A DNA stretch of 64,000 bases from positions 1 through 64,000 of the forward strand of contig DASSHC010000467.1 in assembly GCA_035693105.1 (NCBI GenBank), given 5' to 3'. Both the position numbers and the translations under genes were made by a program. The notes beneath the pieces were generated by a model. That model saw only the letters and a program-made list of their open reading frames with translations. It did not search any database and was not told where the DNA came from. Position 1 is the stretch's first letter, and each line of letters begins with the position of its first letter. The stretch comes from DASSHC01 sp035693105. GTDB lineage: Bacteria; Chloroflexota; Chloroflexia; Thermomicrobiales; Thermomicrobiaceae. Shown here piece after piece: positions 34,452 to 43,982 of the stretch.

Positions 34452-36378
34452 TCGCACCACCTCCCGAGAGCTGGAACACCGCGGACTCGACCCGCGGGCG
34501 CGTGCCATCCAGGTACTGCCGCTGCCACAGCTCGACGCCCAGCAGGCCCCAGATCAACTGACCGTGATCGGCGAAGCCGCGCTCGTGCTCGTCGAGGAGA
34601 GACGCCACGTACTCCGGCACGAAGAGTCCCCGTTGTCGCAGGACATCCGTCGCCAGGATTTCGCGCACCCAGTCGCGCGCTTCGCCGCGGAACCAGACCG
34701 ACGTCGGAATGGCAAAGCCCTTCTTGCGCCGCTCGATGATCTCGGGCGGCAAGAGAGGCGCGGCCACCTTCCGCAACAGGTACTTGCGCGTTAGCCGGTG
34801 CAGTTTCAGGCTGGGCGGTAGCGCGGCCGCGAACTCCACCAGCTTGTGGTCGAGGAGCGGCACGCGCGCCTCCAGCGACGCCGCCATGCTGGTCTTGTCG
34901 CCGCGCGCCAGCAGATCGTCCGGTAGCCAGAGCTTGCTGTCGACGTAGAGCATGCGATTGAGCGGCTCCGAGGCATCCGCGCGTGCGAGCGCGGCGGCAA
35001 TGACGCGCTCCGGCCCGCCGGCGTCAAGCGAGCTTGCGCACTCGGGAGTCAGCAGCTGCGCGCGCCGCTCGGCATTGAAGAGCGGAAACCAGGAGGAGAA
35101 GCGCCGGACTTCGTCGGGTTGTGCCAGCGCGTAGAGGGCCAGCTTCGGTCCCCGCAGGCCCGGCAGGCGCCGCGCGCCGGCCAGAGCCGCACGGCGCACC
35201 ACGCTTGGCGAGCGCCGCGCCAGTGGCGAGAGCCGCTCGCCGGAGTAGCGCGCGTAGCCGGCGAAGAGTTCGTCGCCACCCTCGCCGGTCAGCACCATCT
35301 TGACGTGCTCGGCGGCCAGTCGCGACACCATGAAGTTCGCCACCGCCGCCTCGTCCGCGATTGGCTGGTCGAGGTGCCAGATGACGCGCTCGGCTTGCGT
35401 CATGAAATCGCGCGCCGTCAGCGTCACCTCGTGGTGATCGGCGCCGTAGCGACGCGCCACCGCGCGCGCGTAGGGCGCCTCGCTGTACGCGGCGCCTTCG
35501 CCTTCGTAGACGACGGCGAAGGTCTTGACCGGCTGCTCCAGGACCTCGCTCATCAGCGCCACGACCGTGCTGGAGTCGAGCCCGCCGCTCAGGAAGGCAC
35601 CGAAGGGCACGTCGCTCATCAGGTGCATCCGCACCGTCTCGCGCAGCAGCGCCCCTAGCTCCTCAGCGTACTCCGCCTCCCGCCGGGCTGGATGTTGCGG
35701 CTGAAACGAGAGATCCCAGTAGCGCTTGAGCCGTACGCCGTCCTCGTCGCAGACGAGGAATTGCCCCGGTTCGAGCGCGCGGATGCCCTGAAACATCGTC
35801 TGCGGCGCCGGCACATATTTCAGCGCCAGGAAGTTGCCCAGGGCATCCATGTCGAGGCGACGCTCGACCGCCGGGTGCTCAAGGATCGCCTTGATCTCGG
35901 AACCGAAGAGCAGCCGACCGCCAAAATCGGTGTAGTAGAGCGGTTTGATCCCCAGGCGGTCGCGCGCTAGCAAGAGGCGGCGCCGGCGGCTGTCCCAGAG
36001 CGCGAAGCCGAACATCCCGCGCAGGCGCTCGACGCACGCCTCGCCGACCTCCTCGTAGAGATGGACGATCACCTCGGTGTCGCTGTTGCTTTGAAAGGCG
36101 TGGCCGCGGGCAAGCAGTTCATCCCGCAGCTCGCGGTAGTTGTAGATCTCGCCGTTGAAGACGAGCACTACCGAATCGTCCTCGTTGAACATCGGCTGGT
36201 GCCCGCCGGCCAGATCGATGATGCTCAGGCGCCGGAATCCCAGCCCCAGCCCGCCGTCGACAAAGGCGCCGTCGTCATCCGGACCGCGATGCCGCATGGC
36301 GTCGGCCATGCGCCGCAGGGTGAAGGGCTCGGCCGGCTGACCATCCCGGTAGTCGTAGATCCCGCAGATGCCGCACAT
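34444..36378 (-). CDS. asnB: Asparagine synthase (glutamine-hydrolysing)-type amidotransferase
   Basis: 644 residues from ATG 36378, so Met is followed by the nucleophilic Cys2 (MCGICGIYDY) as needed for glutaminase activity. The Ntn-hydrolase half carries RGPDD and GFRRLSIIDL with FNGEIYNYREL. The synthetase half has the PP-loop FLSGGLDSSTVVALM. The tail ends with SVWFRGEARDWV. It transfers glutamine ammonia to a carboxylate activated by ATP. Its position between sugar genes, overlapping both neighbours, suggests amidation of a uronic acid in the polymer, as reported for some O-antigen AsnB homologues. Asparagine synthesis itself remains possible. Confidence 0.93.
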   Translation of the reverse strand: MCGICGIYDYRDGQPAEPFTLRRMADAMRHRGPDDDGAFVDGGLGLGFRRLSIIDLAGGHQPMFNEDDSVVLVFNGEIYNYRELRDELLARGHAFQSNSDTEVIVHLYEEVGEACVERLRGMFGFALWDSRRRRLLLARDRLGIKPLYYTDFGGRLLFGSEIKAILEHPAVERRLDMDALGNFLALKYVPAPQTMFQGIRALEPGQFLVCDEDGVRLKRYWDLSFQPQHPARREAEYAEELGALLRETVRMHLMSDVPFGAFLSGGLDSSTVVALMSEVLEQPVKTFAVVYEGEGAAYSEAPYARAVARRYGADHHEVTLTARDFMTQAERVIWHLDQPIADEAAVANFMVSRLAAEHVKMVLTGEGGDELFAGYARYSGERLSPLARRSPSVVRRAALAGARRLPGLRGPKLALYALAQPDEVRRFSSWFPLFNAERRAQLLTPECASSLDAGGPERVIAAALARADASEPLNRMLYVDSKLWLPDDLLARGDKTSMAASLEARVPLLDHKLVEFAAALPPSLKLHRLTRKYLLRKVAAPLLPPEIIERRKKGFAIPTSVWFRGEARDWVREILATDVLRQRGLFVPEYVASLLDEHERGFADHGQLIWGLLGVELWQRQYLDGTRPRVESAVFQLSGGGANA

Positions 36379-37391
36379 CACTCGCCCCTATCGAGCACGA
36401 CGCGCGTCGATCGCCGCTCCCGGCGCGCCAGCACGTCGTCGTAGATCGCGCGCACCTGCCCGACGATCACCTCGGGCGCGTAGCGTCGCGCCCGTAGCCG
36501 GCCATCGGTCCGTGGCAGCACGGTCAGGATTTCACGCAACTTCATCGCGAACTCATCGGCCGAGAACCCCGCCAGGTAGCACCAGTCCGTCCCGGCGATC
36601 ACCTCGCGGATGTCGCCCACTTCGGTGGCCACGATCGGGAGGTTGCAGGCCAGCGCCTGCTTGACCACGTTAGGCGAGCCCTCAGAGTACGAGGGGAAGA
36701 CCAACGCGTCGCAAGCGCTCATGTAGAGGGCAAGCCGCTCCTGGCTCTCACGCCACACGACCAGAAGCTCAACCGACGGATCTTCGGCCGCCAACCGCTC
36801 GGCGGCCGCCCGCGCCAGCGCGTAGTTCTTGCGCCCGTTGTCCGGATCGGCGGCGAACAACAGGTATTTCTTGTCGGCTTCCAGACCGAGCTGTCGCCGT
36901 GCCTGCTCGCGCGACGTGACCTGGAAGGTGTCGAAGTCGACCTCGTGCGGCACGATGTGAACATTGGTGTTCGGAATCTTGTCGGCCATCTCCTGGCTCT
37001 GCACGATGGCGGCATCAGCCAGTCTCGCCAGGAGCTGCCCCGCGGGCACAACGATCGCGTTCGAGCGATCGGGGCGACCATTCCAGCTGAAGGCGCCGGT
37101 CAAATCGGCCCCTTCGTAGGTGACGACCAGCGGCAGCTTCCACTGGCAGCGCGCCACCATGCCGCTGTAACTGTAGAAGGCGTGGATCAGATCGTAGCGC
37201 TCGCGTAGCAGCCGCTGCTGCAGCTGCACAACGCCCCAGGGGTAGATCAGCTTGCGGAAGCGCCCGTCCATCGCCATGACGTCGATCTCGACTCCCGCAC
37301 GCCGCAGGCACTCCACCTGAGTGCGCACGAAGGTGCCGAAAACCGGCTTGTCCGGCGTCGGGTAAATGTTCGTCACGACCAGCACTCTCAC
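36378..37391 (-). CDS. Glycosyltransferase family 4
   Basis: 337 residues. GT-B enzyme: the N-terminal domain has MRVLVVTNIYPTPDKPVFGTFV and LIHAFYSYSGMVAR, and an acceptor-side VVTYEGADLTGAF. The donor domain has IVPHEVDFDTF, LLFAADPDNGRKNY, ALVFPSYSEGSPNVVKQALACNLPIV (the E-x7-E region) and VGDIREVI. Its start overlaps the GT2 gene by 4 bp, and its stop shares a base with the asnB ATG. It should add one sugar to the lipid-linked repeat unit. Confidence 0.92.
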   Translation of the reverse strand: MRVLVVTNIYPTPDKPVFGTFVRTQVECLRRAGVEIDVMAMDGRFRKLIYPWGVVQLQQRLLRERYDLIHAFYSYSGMVARCQWKLPLVVTYEGADLTGAFSWNGRPDRSNAIVVPAGQLLARLADAAIVQSQEMADKIPNTNVHIVPHEVDFDTFQVTSREQARRQLGLEADKKYLLFAADPDNGRKNYALARAAAERLAAEDPSVELLVVWRESQERLALYMSACDALVFPSYSEGSPNVVKQALACNLPIVATEVGDIREVIAGTDWCYLAGFSADEFAMKLREILTVLPRTDGRLRARRYAPEVIVGQVRAIYDDVLARRERRSTRVVLDRGE

Positions 37392-38455
37392 GCCAACACT
37401 CCCTTCACCAGATTCCGCTCGCTGGCGTCCGAGTCCTCAGGCAGTCGCTCACGCAGCACGGCAAAGCGCGGCAGCGCCGGCGCGTCCGCGCCGAGCCGGT
37501 AGCCGCGGATCATCCCCTCCAGGAAGAGGAGACGCACCACCAGGCTGTGGAGCGTGCGGTAGGGACTGCGCTTGCGCGCCGCGTCGGCGCCAAGCGCTAG
37601 CGCCGCCAGCACCAGCCAGGCCACCAGCGGCCTCGCGTCGCGGCGCGCCGCGCTTGCCACGAGCGCCAAGCCGCTGGCGCCCAGCCCCGCCGCCGCGGGC
37701 AGCGCGTAGCCCCGCTCACGCAGATACGTCCAGGTGAGCGGCGTGCCAGCATGAAGACGGACTACCTGTCCCGCTCCAAGATAGAGCCGGCGGCGACGGC
37801 GCCCGAAGAGCGATCCGATCCGATCGGTCGGCGCGGTGTAGTGACTGACCATTGGGCGCTCCAGGCGCACCACCCGCCAGCCGCCGCAGCGCAGGCGCAG
37901 GCAGAGCTCCGGCTCCTCCTCGGAGTAGAGCGCGGCGTTGAACGAGCCAACGCTGTCCAGGGCCGCGCGGCGATAGAGCGCCGCTCCGCCGCCATGCGTC
38001 ACGTCGATCACGGCGGCGCCGACCTGCGTTGTCGTGCCGCGCGTCGAGAACGTCACACCCAGCGGCAAATCGACGATCTGACCCGACACCACCGCGATCT
38101 CCGGGGCGTGTCGAAGCAGCCCCAGCGCCTCGGTTAGCCAGCCCCGGCGCAGCTCCATGTCGCCGTCGAGGAAGAGCACCACGTCGACCGACAGCCGGCC
38201 CATCCCGGCGACGCGCCCGGCGGCCGCGGTTAGCCGTTGCTCGGCGTCGAGGCGGATCACCTCGATCGGGTAGTCGCAAGCGACGGCGGCGGTGCCATCG
38301 CGCGAGGCCGAGTCGACTAGCACGATCTCAGTCCCCGGCAGACCGCGCGTCTCCTCCAGTACCGACTCGATCAGCCGGCGAACGTTCCACTCCTGGTCGC
38401 GCGCGATCAGCACCACGCCCAGACGCTGGTCGAAATCGCCTCGCTTCAGCACCAC
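37388..38455 (-). CDS. Glycosyltransferase family 2 with C-terminal membrane segments
   Basis: 355 residues from GTG 38455 (AAGGG six bases upstream, 2 bp after the fusion gene). The GT-A fold has LGVVLIARDQEWNVRRLIESVL, EIVLVDSASRDGT, then the DxD-like FLDGDMELRRGW and GGGAALYRRAALDSVGSFN with the catalytic-base region EEEPELCLRL. The C-terminal 100 residues hold hydrophobic segments that anchor it to the membrane. It is an inverting enzyme that probably extends the undecaprenyl-linked unit. The frame is open far upstream inside the preceding gene but that part is not coding in this frame. Confidence 0.9.
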   Translation of the reverse strand: MVLKRGDFDQRLGVVLIARDQEWNVRRLIESVLEETRGLPGTEIVLVDSASRDGTAAVACDYPIEVIRLDAEQRLTAAAGRVAGMGRLSVDVVLFLDGDMELRRGWLTEALGLLRHAPEIAVVSGQIVDLPLGVTFSTRGTTTQVGAAVIDVTHGGGAALYRRAALDSVGSFNAALYSEEEPELCLRLRCGGWRVVRLERPMVSHYTAPTDRIGSLFGRRRRRLYLGAGQVVRLHAGTPLTWTYLRERGYALPAAAGLGASGLALVASAARRDARPLVAWLVLAALALGADAARKRSPYRTLHSLVVRLLFLEGMIRGYRLGADAPALPRFAVLRERLPEDSDASERNLVKGVLA

Positions 38456-38457
38456 GC

Positions 38458-41400
38458 TTATCCCTTCCAAACCGTCTGGTAGCGCAATCGGGCGCGCGCC
38501 GGACTGCCACTCTCGGCAACGGTCAGCCCGGCTAGCCCCACCAGATAAACAGCGGCCGCGGCCAGCAGGGTCACCGGCAGCGAGCCTGGCCGCCCCAGCT
38601 GAATCGCGAGCGCCATCGCCAGCGACGCCAACGCCGGTTTCCAGGCGGCACGCGCGAGCAGCCCAAGAGGGAACTCGCTTGCGATCGGCCGGTAATGGAG
38701 TATCAGGTCCACGACGCGAACCAGCAGCGCCGCCAGCGCGGCGCCGACGAAACCGAACGCGGGGATCAAGAGCCCGCCCGCAACGATGCTGACCGCCAGG
38801 TCGACGGCCACGATCCGCAACGCGACCCGCTCGCGCAGGCTGGCCACCAACACTTGCCCCAGAACGCTGGTCAGCGCACTGGCGATCAGCCCCCAACAAA
38901 GGATCTGCAGCGCGGTGGCGGCTGGCGATAATCGGTCGGGGCCGTAGAGCACCCGCACGGCTGGCTCCGCCAGCAGGTACAACCCGGCGGCCATGGGCAG
39001 CGCGAGCGCCAATAGCACCTCGATAACCGGCGCGGCCAACCCGCGCAGCTCCCCGCCAGCCAGCCCGAAGCGGCGGCACATCGCCGGCACCACTCCCACC
39101 ACCAGGCTCTGCAGCACCAGCGAGACCGGCACCAGCAACTGGGTCGCCGCGTTGTAGAAGCCTACGTCGCTCTCGCTGCGGTAGTGCGACAGCAGCACCA
39201 CGTTCAGGCTGCTGCTGATCGCGATCACGCCGTCGATGCCGAGAAAGGTCAACGTGGCATGCAGCAGGCGCCTGCACAAGCCCAGGTCGAGCGTGAAGCG
39301 CGGTCGCACCACAACGCGCGCGACAAAGCCCCACTCCAGCAGCAGGCTCAGCGTCTGCGTGGCCAGCAGCACGAGCGCCAGCGGTTCCAGTCCGCCCCCG
39401 CGCGTGATCACCGCGAACGCCAGCGCGATCTTCAGCAGGTTCATTGGGACATTGGCGACTGCGATCAGTCCCATGCGCTCGACACCCTGCAGGACCGCCT
39501 CGCAGATGGCCGAGAGCGCGTAGGGCACGAGCCCTAGCGAGAGGAGGACGATGACCTGGGCGGTGTTGGGGGCGTAGCCCATCAGCCGCACGAAGACGGA
39601 CGCCGCCGCGATGCTGAGGAGCGAGGTCGCCAGCACCACCGCGCTGGCGTTGACCAACGCCACGCCAGCCTGCTCCCGCCGCCGCGCCACCTCACGCATC
39701 ACCAGCGACTTCAACCCAGCCGTCGCCAGAATTTGGAAGGTGTAGAAGAGCGTCAGCGCCAGCGAGAGCTGCCCGAACTGCTCGGCGCCCAGGCGGCGGG
39801 CCACCAGGGTATAGAGCACGAAGGTCGCCGCGCGATTGACCGCGTCGCTGGCCAGCATCGCCCCGGCGTTGTGCGCGATCACCCGCCAGCTGTGCTCCGG
39901 CCGAGCTTCCTTGTTTGCGGCATCGCTCTTGTTCCCCTCTCTCAGAATGAGGAGAGGGGTGGGGCGGGAGAGTTCTCGCGTGGGGGACGGCGGCAACGGG
40001 GATCCGCCTATGCTAATGACGGCCGGAGCGATTGCGGTAGGGCCGACCTCCCGTGTCTGACCGCTTCGATGCGAGGGAGAGACTCCGGCCAGCGGCACTC
40101 CAAGCGGCCGCAGCAGTGGCCGCGCGGCACGCACTCGCGGCCGTCGCGGAACTGGCACCGGAAGTGGAGGCGGCTGAGGCTCGTCCATCGCCGGCAGGCT
40201 CACGAGCGCGGTCAGCAGGGCCGCGATGACCCAGAGCTCCTCCACCAGGGTTCGGTCGTTGAAGATATCGAGCGCCATGTGGACCATGTGGCCGACAAGC
40301 GACGCCAGCAAGGCCGCGGCGATGATCGCCATCGTGGGGTCCTGGATACGGCTCGCACGCAGCCCGCGCCGCAGGCTCGCCAGCAGGAAGAGGATGAAGC
40401 CGGCGAAGGCGACGGCACCGTCCTCGGCCCAGACCAGCAGATATTTGTTGTGGACGGTGTACAGCCAGTCGGCCGACAAGTCGGGCGTCGCGTACTGCTT
40501 GAGTATCACCGCGAAATTGTTCGCGCCCACACCGAAGAGGGGATGATCGCGGATTACACGCAGCGCCAGCTTCAGCAGCGGCCAGCGGCCGTCGGCCGCC
40601 TGAGCACCCTCGGAGTCGAAGAAACGCGCCGGCAAAGCCCCGTGCACCGTGAGCAGGAGGACGGCGGCGCCGATAACTCCCGTGATCGGGATCACCGGCG
40701 AGAGCCAGCCGCGCCGCACCGCGATGGCGGTAAAGACGGCCAGCGAGACGGCCAGCGCCAACATCCCACCGCGTGACTGGGTCAGGAGCAGCGACAGCAG
40801 TCCAAGCCCGCACGCGGAACAACCCAGCAGCCGCCACAATTTCGACCGACCGCGCCAGGCCAGGGCCAGCGCGGGCACCAGCAATAGCTCGAAGTAGGCC
40901 GCGGCGCCGTTCGGGCCGCCGATCGTACCCCCATAACGCGGCGAGACTACCTTCCCGTTGATGCTGCTGTCGGTGCGTGTCTTGATGCCGAGGAAATGCA
41001 GATCGTGATGCAGCGCGAAGGTGGCCAGGATGACGATGCTCTCCAGCAGCACGCCGGCCAACAGCACGCCGACGACGAACTCGACATCGGCGCGCGTGCG
41101 GACGGTGCTGACCAGGTAGATGAAGAGCAGCAGCGTCTGGAGCAGCATGAACAGCTCAAAGACCGACAGCGAGCGTTCGGTCGCCGCCAGCAGCGAGAGA
41201 CCGGCGAACCCCACATAGACGAAGAGCGGCAGCGCCGACCGCGGATTGGGGCGGTTTTCGGTGCGGCGAAGCAGCAGCTCGCCGAGCCAGAGCGCGTAGA
41301 GGAGGGCCAGGCACGCGGTCGTGGCCGAGAGGCCGAGCCCGCCGATGGCGCCGAGCTGCGCTTCGGCCAGGTGGTAGTCGAGGTGGGTCTCGATGCGAAA

Positions 41401-41655
41401 CGGGATGCCCAATAGGACCACGGCCAGCAACAGCCGGCGCACATCGCCGACGATCGCCCCCACCAGCGCGCCCAGGAGCGCCACGGTCAGCATCGGAGCG
41501 AAGCGCGAGTGGAGGCCCGAGGCCAGCACGATGTAGCTGCCGAGCGCCAGGCCGGCAATCACCGCCGCCAGAGCCTGTACCGGGAGGCTGTCGCTGGAGA
41601 GCCAGGCTCTCGCCCGGCTCCCCGCCTCGCGCTCCAGCAGCCCGTACGGCCTCAT
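38458..41655 (-). CDS. Fused O-antigen polymerase/ligase (Wzy-like) and polysaccharide flippase (Wzx-like)
   Basis: One uninterrupted 1065-residue frame. Residues about 25-480 are a twelve-helix O-antigen ligase/polymerase-like protein with a large loop reading LFGVGANNFAVILKQYA and VHNKYLLVWAEDGAVAF, typical of Wzy/WaaL. Residues about 485-600 form a proline/arginine-rich linker. Residues about 600-1065 are a Wzx/MOP-type flippase (LVARRLGAEQFGQLSLALT, and later VGFYNAATQLLVPV). These functions are normally separate proteins: Wzx flips the lipid-linked unit and Wzy polymerises it outside. The linker DNA contains a repeat-like palindrome at 39934-39959. Start ATG with a weak Shine-Dalgarno, 24 bp after the aminotransferase gene. 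Confidence 0.88.
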   Translation of the reverse strand: MRPYGLLEREAGSRARAWLSSDSLPVQALAAVIAGLALGSYIVLASGLHSRFAPMLTVALLGALVGAIVGDVRRLLLAVVLLGIPFRIETHLDYHLAEAQLGAIGGLGLSATTACLALLYALWLGELLLRRTENRPNPRSALPLFVYVGFAGLSLLAATERSLSVFELFMLLQTLLLFIYLVSTVRTRADVEFVVGVLLAGVLLESIVILATFALHHDLHFLGIKTRTDSSINGKVVSPRYGGTIGGPNGAAAYFELLLVPALALAWRGRSKLWRLLGCSACGLGLLSLLLTQSRGGMLALAVSLAVFTAIAVRRGWLSPVIPITGVIGAAVLLLTVHGALPARFFDSEGAQAADGRWPLLKLALRVIRDHPLFGVGANNFAVILKQYATPDLSADWLYTVHNKYLLVWAEDGAVAFAGFILFLLASLRRGLRASRIQDPTMAIIAAALLASLVGHMVHMALDIFNDRTLVEELWVIAALLTALVSLPAMDEPQPPPLPVPVPRRPRVRAARPLLRPLGVPLAGVSPSHRSGQTREVGPTAIAPAVISIGGSPLPPSPTRELSRPTPLLILREGNKSDAANKEARPEHSWRVIAHNAGAMLASDAVNRAATFVLYTLVARRLGAEQFGQLSLALTLFYTFQILATAGLKSLVMREVARRREQAGVALVNASAVVLATSLLSIAAASVFVRLMGYAPNTAQVIVLLSLGLVPYALSAICEAVLQGVERMGLIAVANVPMNLLKIALAFAVITRGGGLEPLALVLLATQTLSLLLEWGFVARVVVRPRFTLDLGLCRRLLHATLTFLGIDGVIAISSSLNVVLLSHYRSESDVGFYNAATQLLVPVSLVLQSLVVGVVPAMCRRFGLAGGELRGLAAPVIEVLLALALPMAAGLYLLAEPAVRVLYGPDRLSPAATALQILCWGLIASALTSVLGQVLVASLRERVALRIVAVDLAVSIVAGGLLIPAFGFVGAALAALLVRVVDLILHYRPIASEFPLGLLARAAWKPALASLAMALAIQLGRPGSLPVTLLAAAAVYLVGLAGLTVAESGSPARARLRYQTVWKG
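39934..39959. repeat. Palindrome inside the linker of the fusion gene
   Basis: CCCCTCTC-TCA-GAA-TGA-G-GAGAGGGG: an 11-bp stem with one bulged G and a GAA loop. It resembles the CCCTCTCC...GGAGAGGG palindromes common between genes of GC-rich bacteria, yet here it is translated as part of the linker. Confidence 0.6.
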
Positions 41656-41679
41656 CTCGCGCTGCCCCGCCCGGCCCGG

Positions 41680-42840
41680 CTAGTTCGCCGCGATGGCGCA
41701 GGCAGCCCCGCGCTCGGCCATGAATGCGCGCACGGCCTCGGCCACGTAGTCGATCTGCTCAGCCTGCAATTCGGCGTACATCGGCAGCGACAGCATCTCC
41801 TGCGCCGCGGCCTCCGAGATCGGGAAATCACCCTCGCGATAGCCCAGCTCGGTATAGGCCGGTTGCAGGTGAATCGGAATCGGGTAGTGGATACCCGTCG
41901 CGATGCCGCGCTCCCCGAGGTAGGCCCGCAGGGCATCGCGCGCGCGCGTGCGAATGATGTAGAGGTGCCAGACCGGCTCGACCTCCGGCATCACCGGCGG
42001 CAACATCACCCCACTTCCCGCGAGGAGCCGGCTATAGCGCGCGGCATGTTGCCGGCGAGCCGCGTTCCAGTCATCCAGGTAACGCAACTTGATCCGCAAC
42101 GCGGCCGCCTGGAGGGTGTCGAGCCGGTGGTTGTAGCCCTGTATCTCGTGGTGGTACTTCTCGCTCTGGCCGTAGTTGCGCAGCAGTTGCAGCCGCGCCA
42201 CCAGTTCCGGATCGGCGGTTACGACCATCCCCCCGTCGCCGTAGGCGCCCAGGTTCTTAGCCGGGTAGAAGCTGTAGGCCGCGGCGTGGCCGAGCGCCCC
42301 GGTACGCTTGCCCTTGTAGCGCGCGCCGTGCGCCTGGCAGGCGTCCTCGATCACGATCAGCCCGTGGCGCGCGGCCAGTTCGTTGATCGGATCCATGTCC
42401 TCTGGGTGGCCATAGAGATGCACCGGCATGATGGCGCGCGTGCGCGGGGTGATGGCACGCTCCAGGCGCTCCAGATCGAGCGTCAATGTTTCGGGGTCGA
42501 TATCCACCAGCACGGGCCGCGCGCCGACCATCGAGATCGTCAACGCGGTCGCGATGAAGGTATTGGCGCTGGTGATGACCTCATCACCAGGGCCGATGCC
42601 GTAGCCCCGCAAGATGAGCGTCAGCGCCGACATGCCCGAGTCGACCCCTACCGCGAACGGCGCCTCGCAGTAGGCCGCGAACTCCTCCTCAAAGCGCTCC
42701 AGATCGCGCCCGAGGATAAAGTCGCCGCGCTGGAGCACCGCCCCCATCGCCGCGTCGACTTCACGTCCGATCGCCGCGTACTGCGCGCCGAGATCGACGA
42801 ACGGCACCTGCATCTTCTCCACACCGGACCTTCCCTTCAT
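41680..42840 (-). CDS. DegT/DnrJ/EryC1/StrS-type sugar aminotransferase
   Basis: 386 residues. PLP enzyme of the nucleotide-sugar aminotransferase class. The N-terminal VPFVDLGAQYAAI, the cofactor-binding GVDSGMSALTL, and the PLP lysine Lys195 in SFYPAKNLGAYGDGG are intact. PVHLYGHPEDMDPI and RNYGQSEKYHHEIQGYNHRLDTLQAA complete the signature. It should aminate a keto-sugar, probably the 3-keto product of the neighbouring dehydrogenase (WlbA/WlbE-like logic). ATG 42813 is an alternative start behind GGAG; ATG 42840 is used here. Confidence 0.94.
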   Translation of the reverse strand: MKGRSGVEKMQVPFVDLGAQYAAIGREVDAAMGAVLQRGDFILGRDLERFEEEFAAYCEAPFAVGVDSGMSALTLILRGYGIGPGDEVITSANTFIATALTISMVGARPVLVDIDPETLTLDLERLERAITPRTRAIMPVHLYGHPEDMDPINELAARHGLIVIEDACQAHGARYKGKRTGALGHAAAYSFYPAKNLGAYGDGGMVVTADPELVARLQLLRNYGQSEKYHHEIQGYNHRLDTLQAAALRIKLRYLDDWNAARRQHAARYSRLLAGSGVMLPPVMPEVEPVWHLYIIRTRARDALRAYLGERGIATGIHYPIPIHLQPAYTELGYREGDFPISEAAAQEMLSLPMYAELQAEQIDYVAEAVRAFMAERGAACAIAAN

Positions 42841-42857
42841 GCTACTGACCCACACGC

Positions 42858-43943
42858 TCAGTTAGCGGTCTCGCTCAGGCGCGCCGCGTTCCGCCGCGCT
42901 GAGTAGTCGTACAGACGGCCCCATTCGACATCGACCGGCGCGCCCTGCTTGGCGATCGAGCGATCAATCGCCTCCAGCACCGCGACCACGTCCCGCCCGG
43001 CACGGCCGTCCGTGAGCGGTGTGCTACCGGTCGCGATGCACTCCAGGAAATGGCGGCTCTGGGTCTTCAGCGGTTCGCTCACGTCGATGCGCGGCGAGAT
43101 GATGGCGCCGTCGCGCACGGTGAAGTGGTACTCGCCATACGAAGGCGCTTCCGGCGGGGCCGGAGCGATCCCCTTCTCGAAGACCTTCACCTGCTCGGGC
43201 GTCAGAAGGTCGTTGAAGACGATCCGCTTCTCGCTGCCGACGACCACCACCTCGCGCACTTTGTGCGGGTCGGCCCAGCTCACGTGGACATGCGCCACCA
43301 CGCCGTCGGGATAGCCCAGCGAGATGAAGCCGACGTCTTCGCGTCCGTTCTGGAGCACCCGCGCCCCGACCGCGCTGACCCACTCCGGCACGCTGTCGAG
43401 CAGGAAGTTGAAGATCGAGATGTCGTGCGGCGCGAGATCCCAGAGGGCATTGACGTCGTGACGGATCGGGCCGAGGTTCGTACGCCGCGAGTAGAGGTAA
43501 TAGACCGTGCCGATCTCGTCGGCGTCCAGATACTCCTTCACTTTGCGCACGCCCGCGTTGTAGACGAAGGTGTGACCCACCATCAGCAGCACGCCCCTGG
43601 CATCGGCCTGGCGGATCAATTCGTCGGACTCGGCCACGGTGGTCGCGATCGGCTTCTCGACCAGAATGTGCTTGCCGGCCGCGATGCACTGGCTGGTGAC
43701 CGCGAAGTGGCCGGTCGCCGGCGTGCAAACCACGACCGCGTCGACTCCCGGCGTCGCCAGCATCTCCTCCACCGAGTCGGTGATTGCCACGCCCGGAACC
43801 TGCCGCTTGACCTCGGCCAGCCGCTCCGGTCGCTGGTCGCAGGCAACCACCACGCGCGCTCCTGGCACTTGGTCGAAGACCCGCACATAGTTGATGCCCC
43901 AGTAGCCGCAGCCGAGCACCGCCACGCCGATTGGTTCGTTCAC
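42858..43943 (-). CDS. Gfo/Idh/MocA-family sugar dehydrogenase, WlbA-like
   Basis: 361 residues from GTG 43943, which has GGAGGAGG about ten bases upstream; a GTG 36 bp earlier would add a Gly/Val/Glu leader. The N-terminal Rossmann fold reads IGVAVLGCGYWGINYVRVF. The catalytic box is HILVEKPIATTVAES, with Lys in EKP, and DLAPHDISIFNFLL provides the conserved His. WlbA-type enzymes oxidise C3 of UDP-N-acetylglucosaminuronate for later transamination. The adjacent aminotransferase fits that two-step route. The exact substrate is inferred. Confidence 0.92.
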   Translation of the reverse strand: MNEPIGVAVLGCGYWGINYVRVFDQVPGARVVVACDQRPERLAEVKRQVPGVAITDSVEEMLATPGVDAVVVCTPATGHFAVTSQCIAAGKHILVEKPIATTVAESDELIRQADARGVLLMVGHTFVYNAGVRKVKEYLDADEIGTVYYLYSRRTNLGPIRHDVNALWDLAPHDISIFNFLLDSVPEWVSAVGARVLQNGREDVGFISLGYPDGVVAHVHVSWADPHKVREVVVVGSEKRIVFNDLLTPEQVKVFEKGIAPAPPEAPSYGEYHFTVRDGAIISPRIDVSEPLKTQSRHFLECIATGSTPLTDGRAGRDVVAVLEAIDRSIAKQGAPVDVEWGRLYDYSARRNAARLSETAN

Positions 43944-43982
43944 CGCGGTTTCCTCCTCCACTCCCACGCCTACGCCCACGCT

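Noticed and set aside
38456..39334. Long N-terminal extension of the GT2 gene
   Set aside because: It overlaps the flippase coding region in another frame and has no family features; GTG 38455 lies 2 bp after the upstream stop with AAGGG before it.
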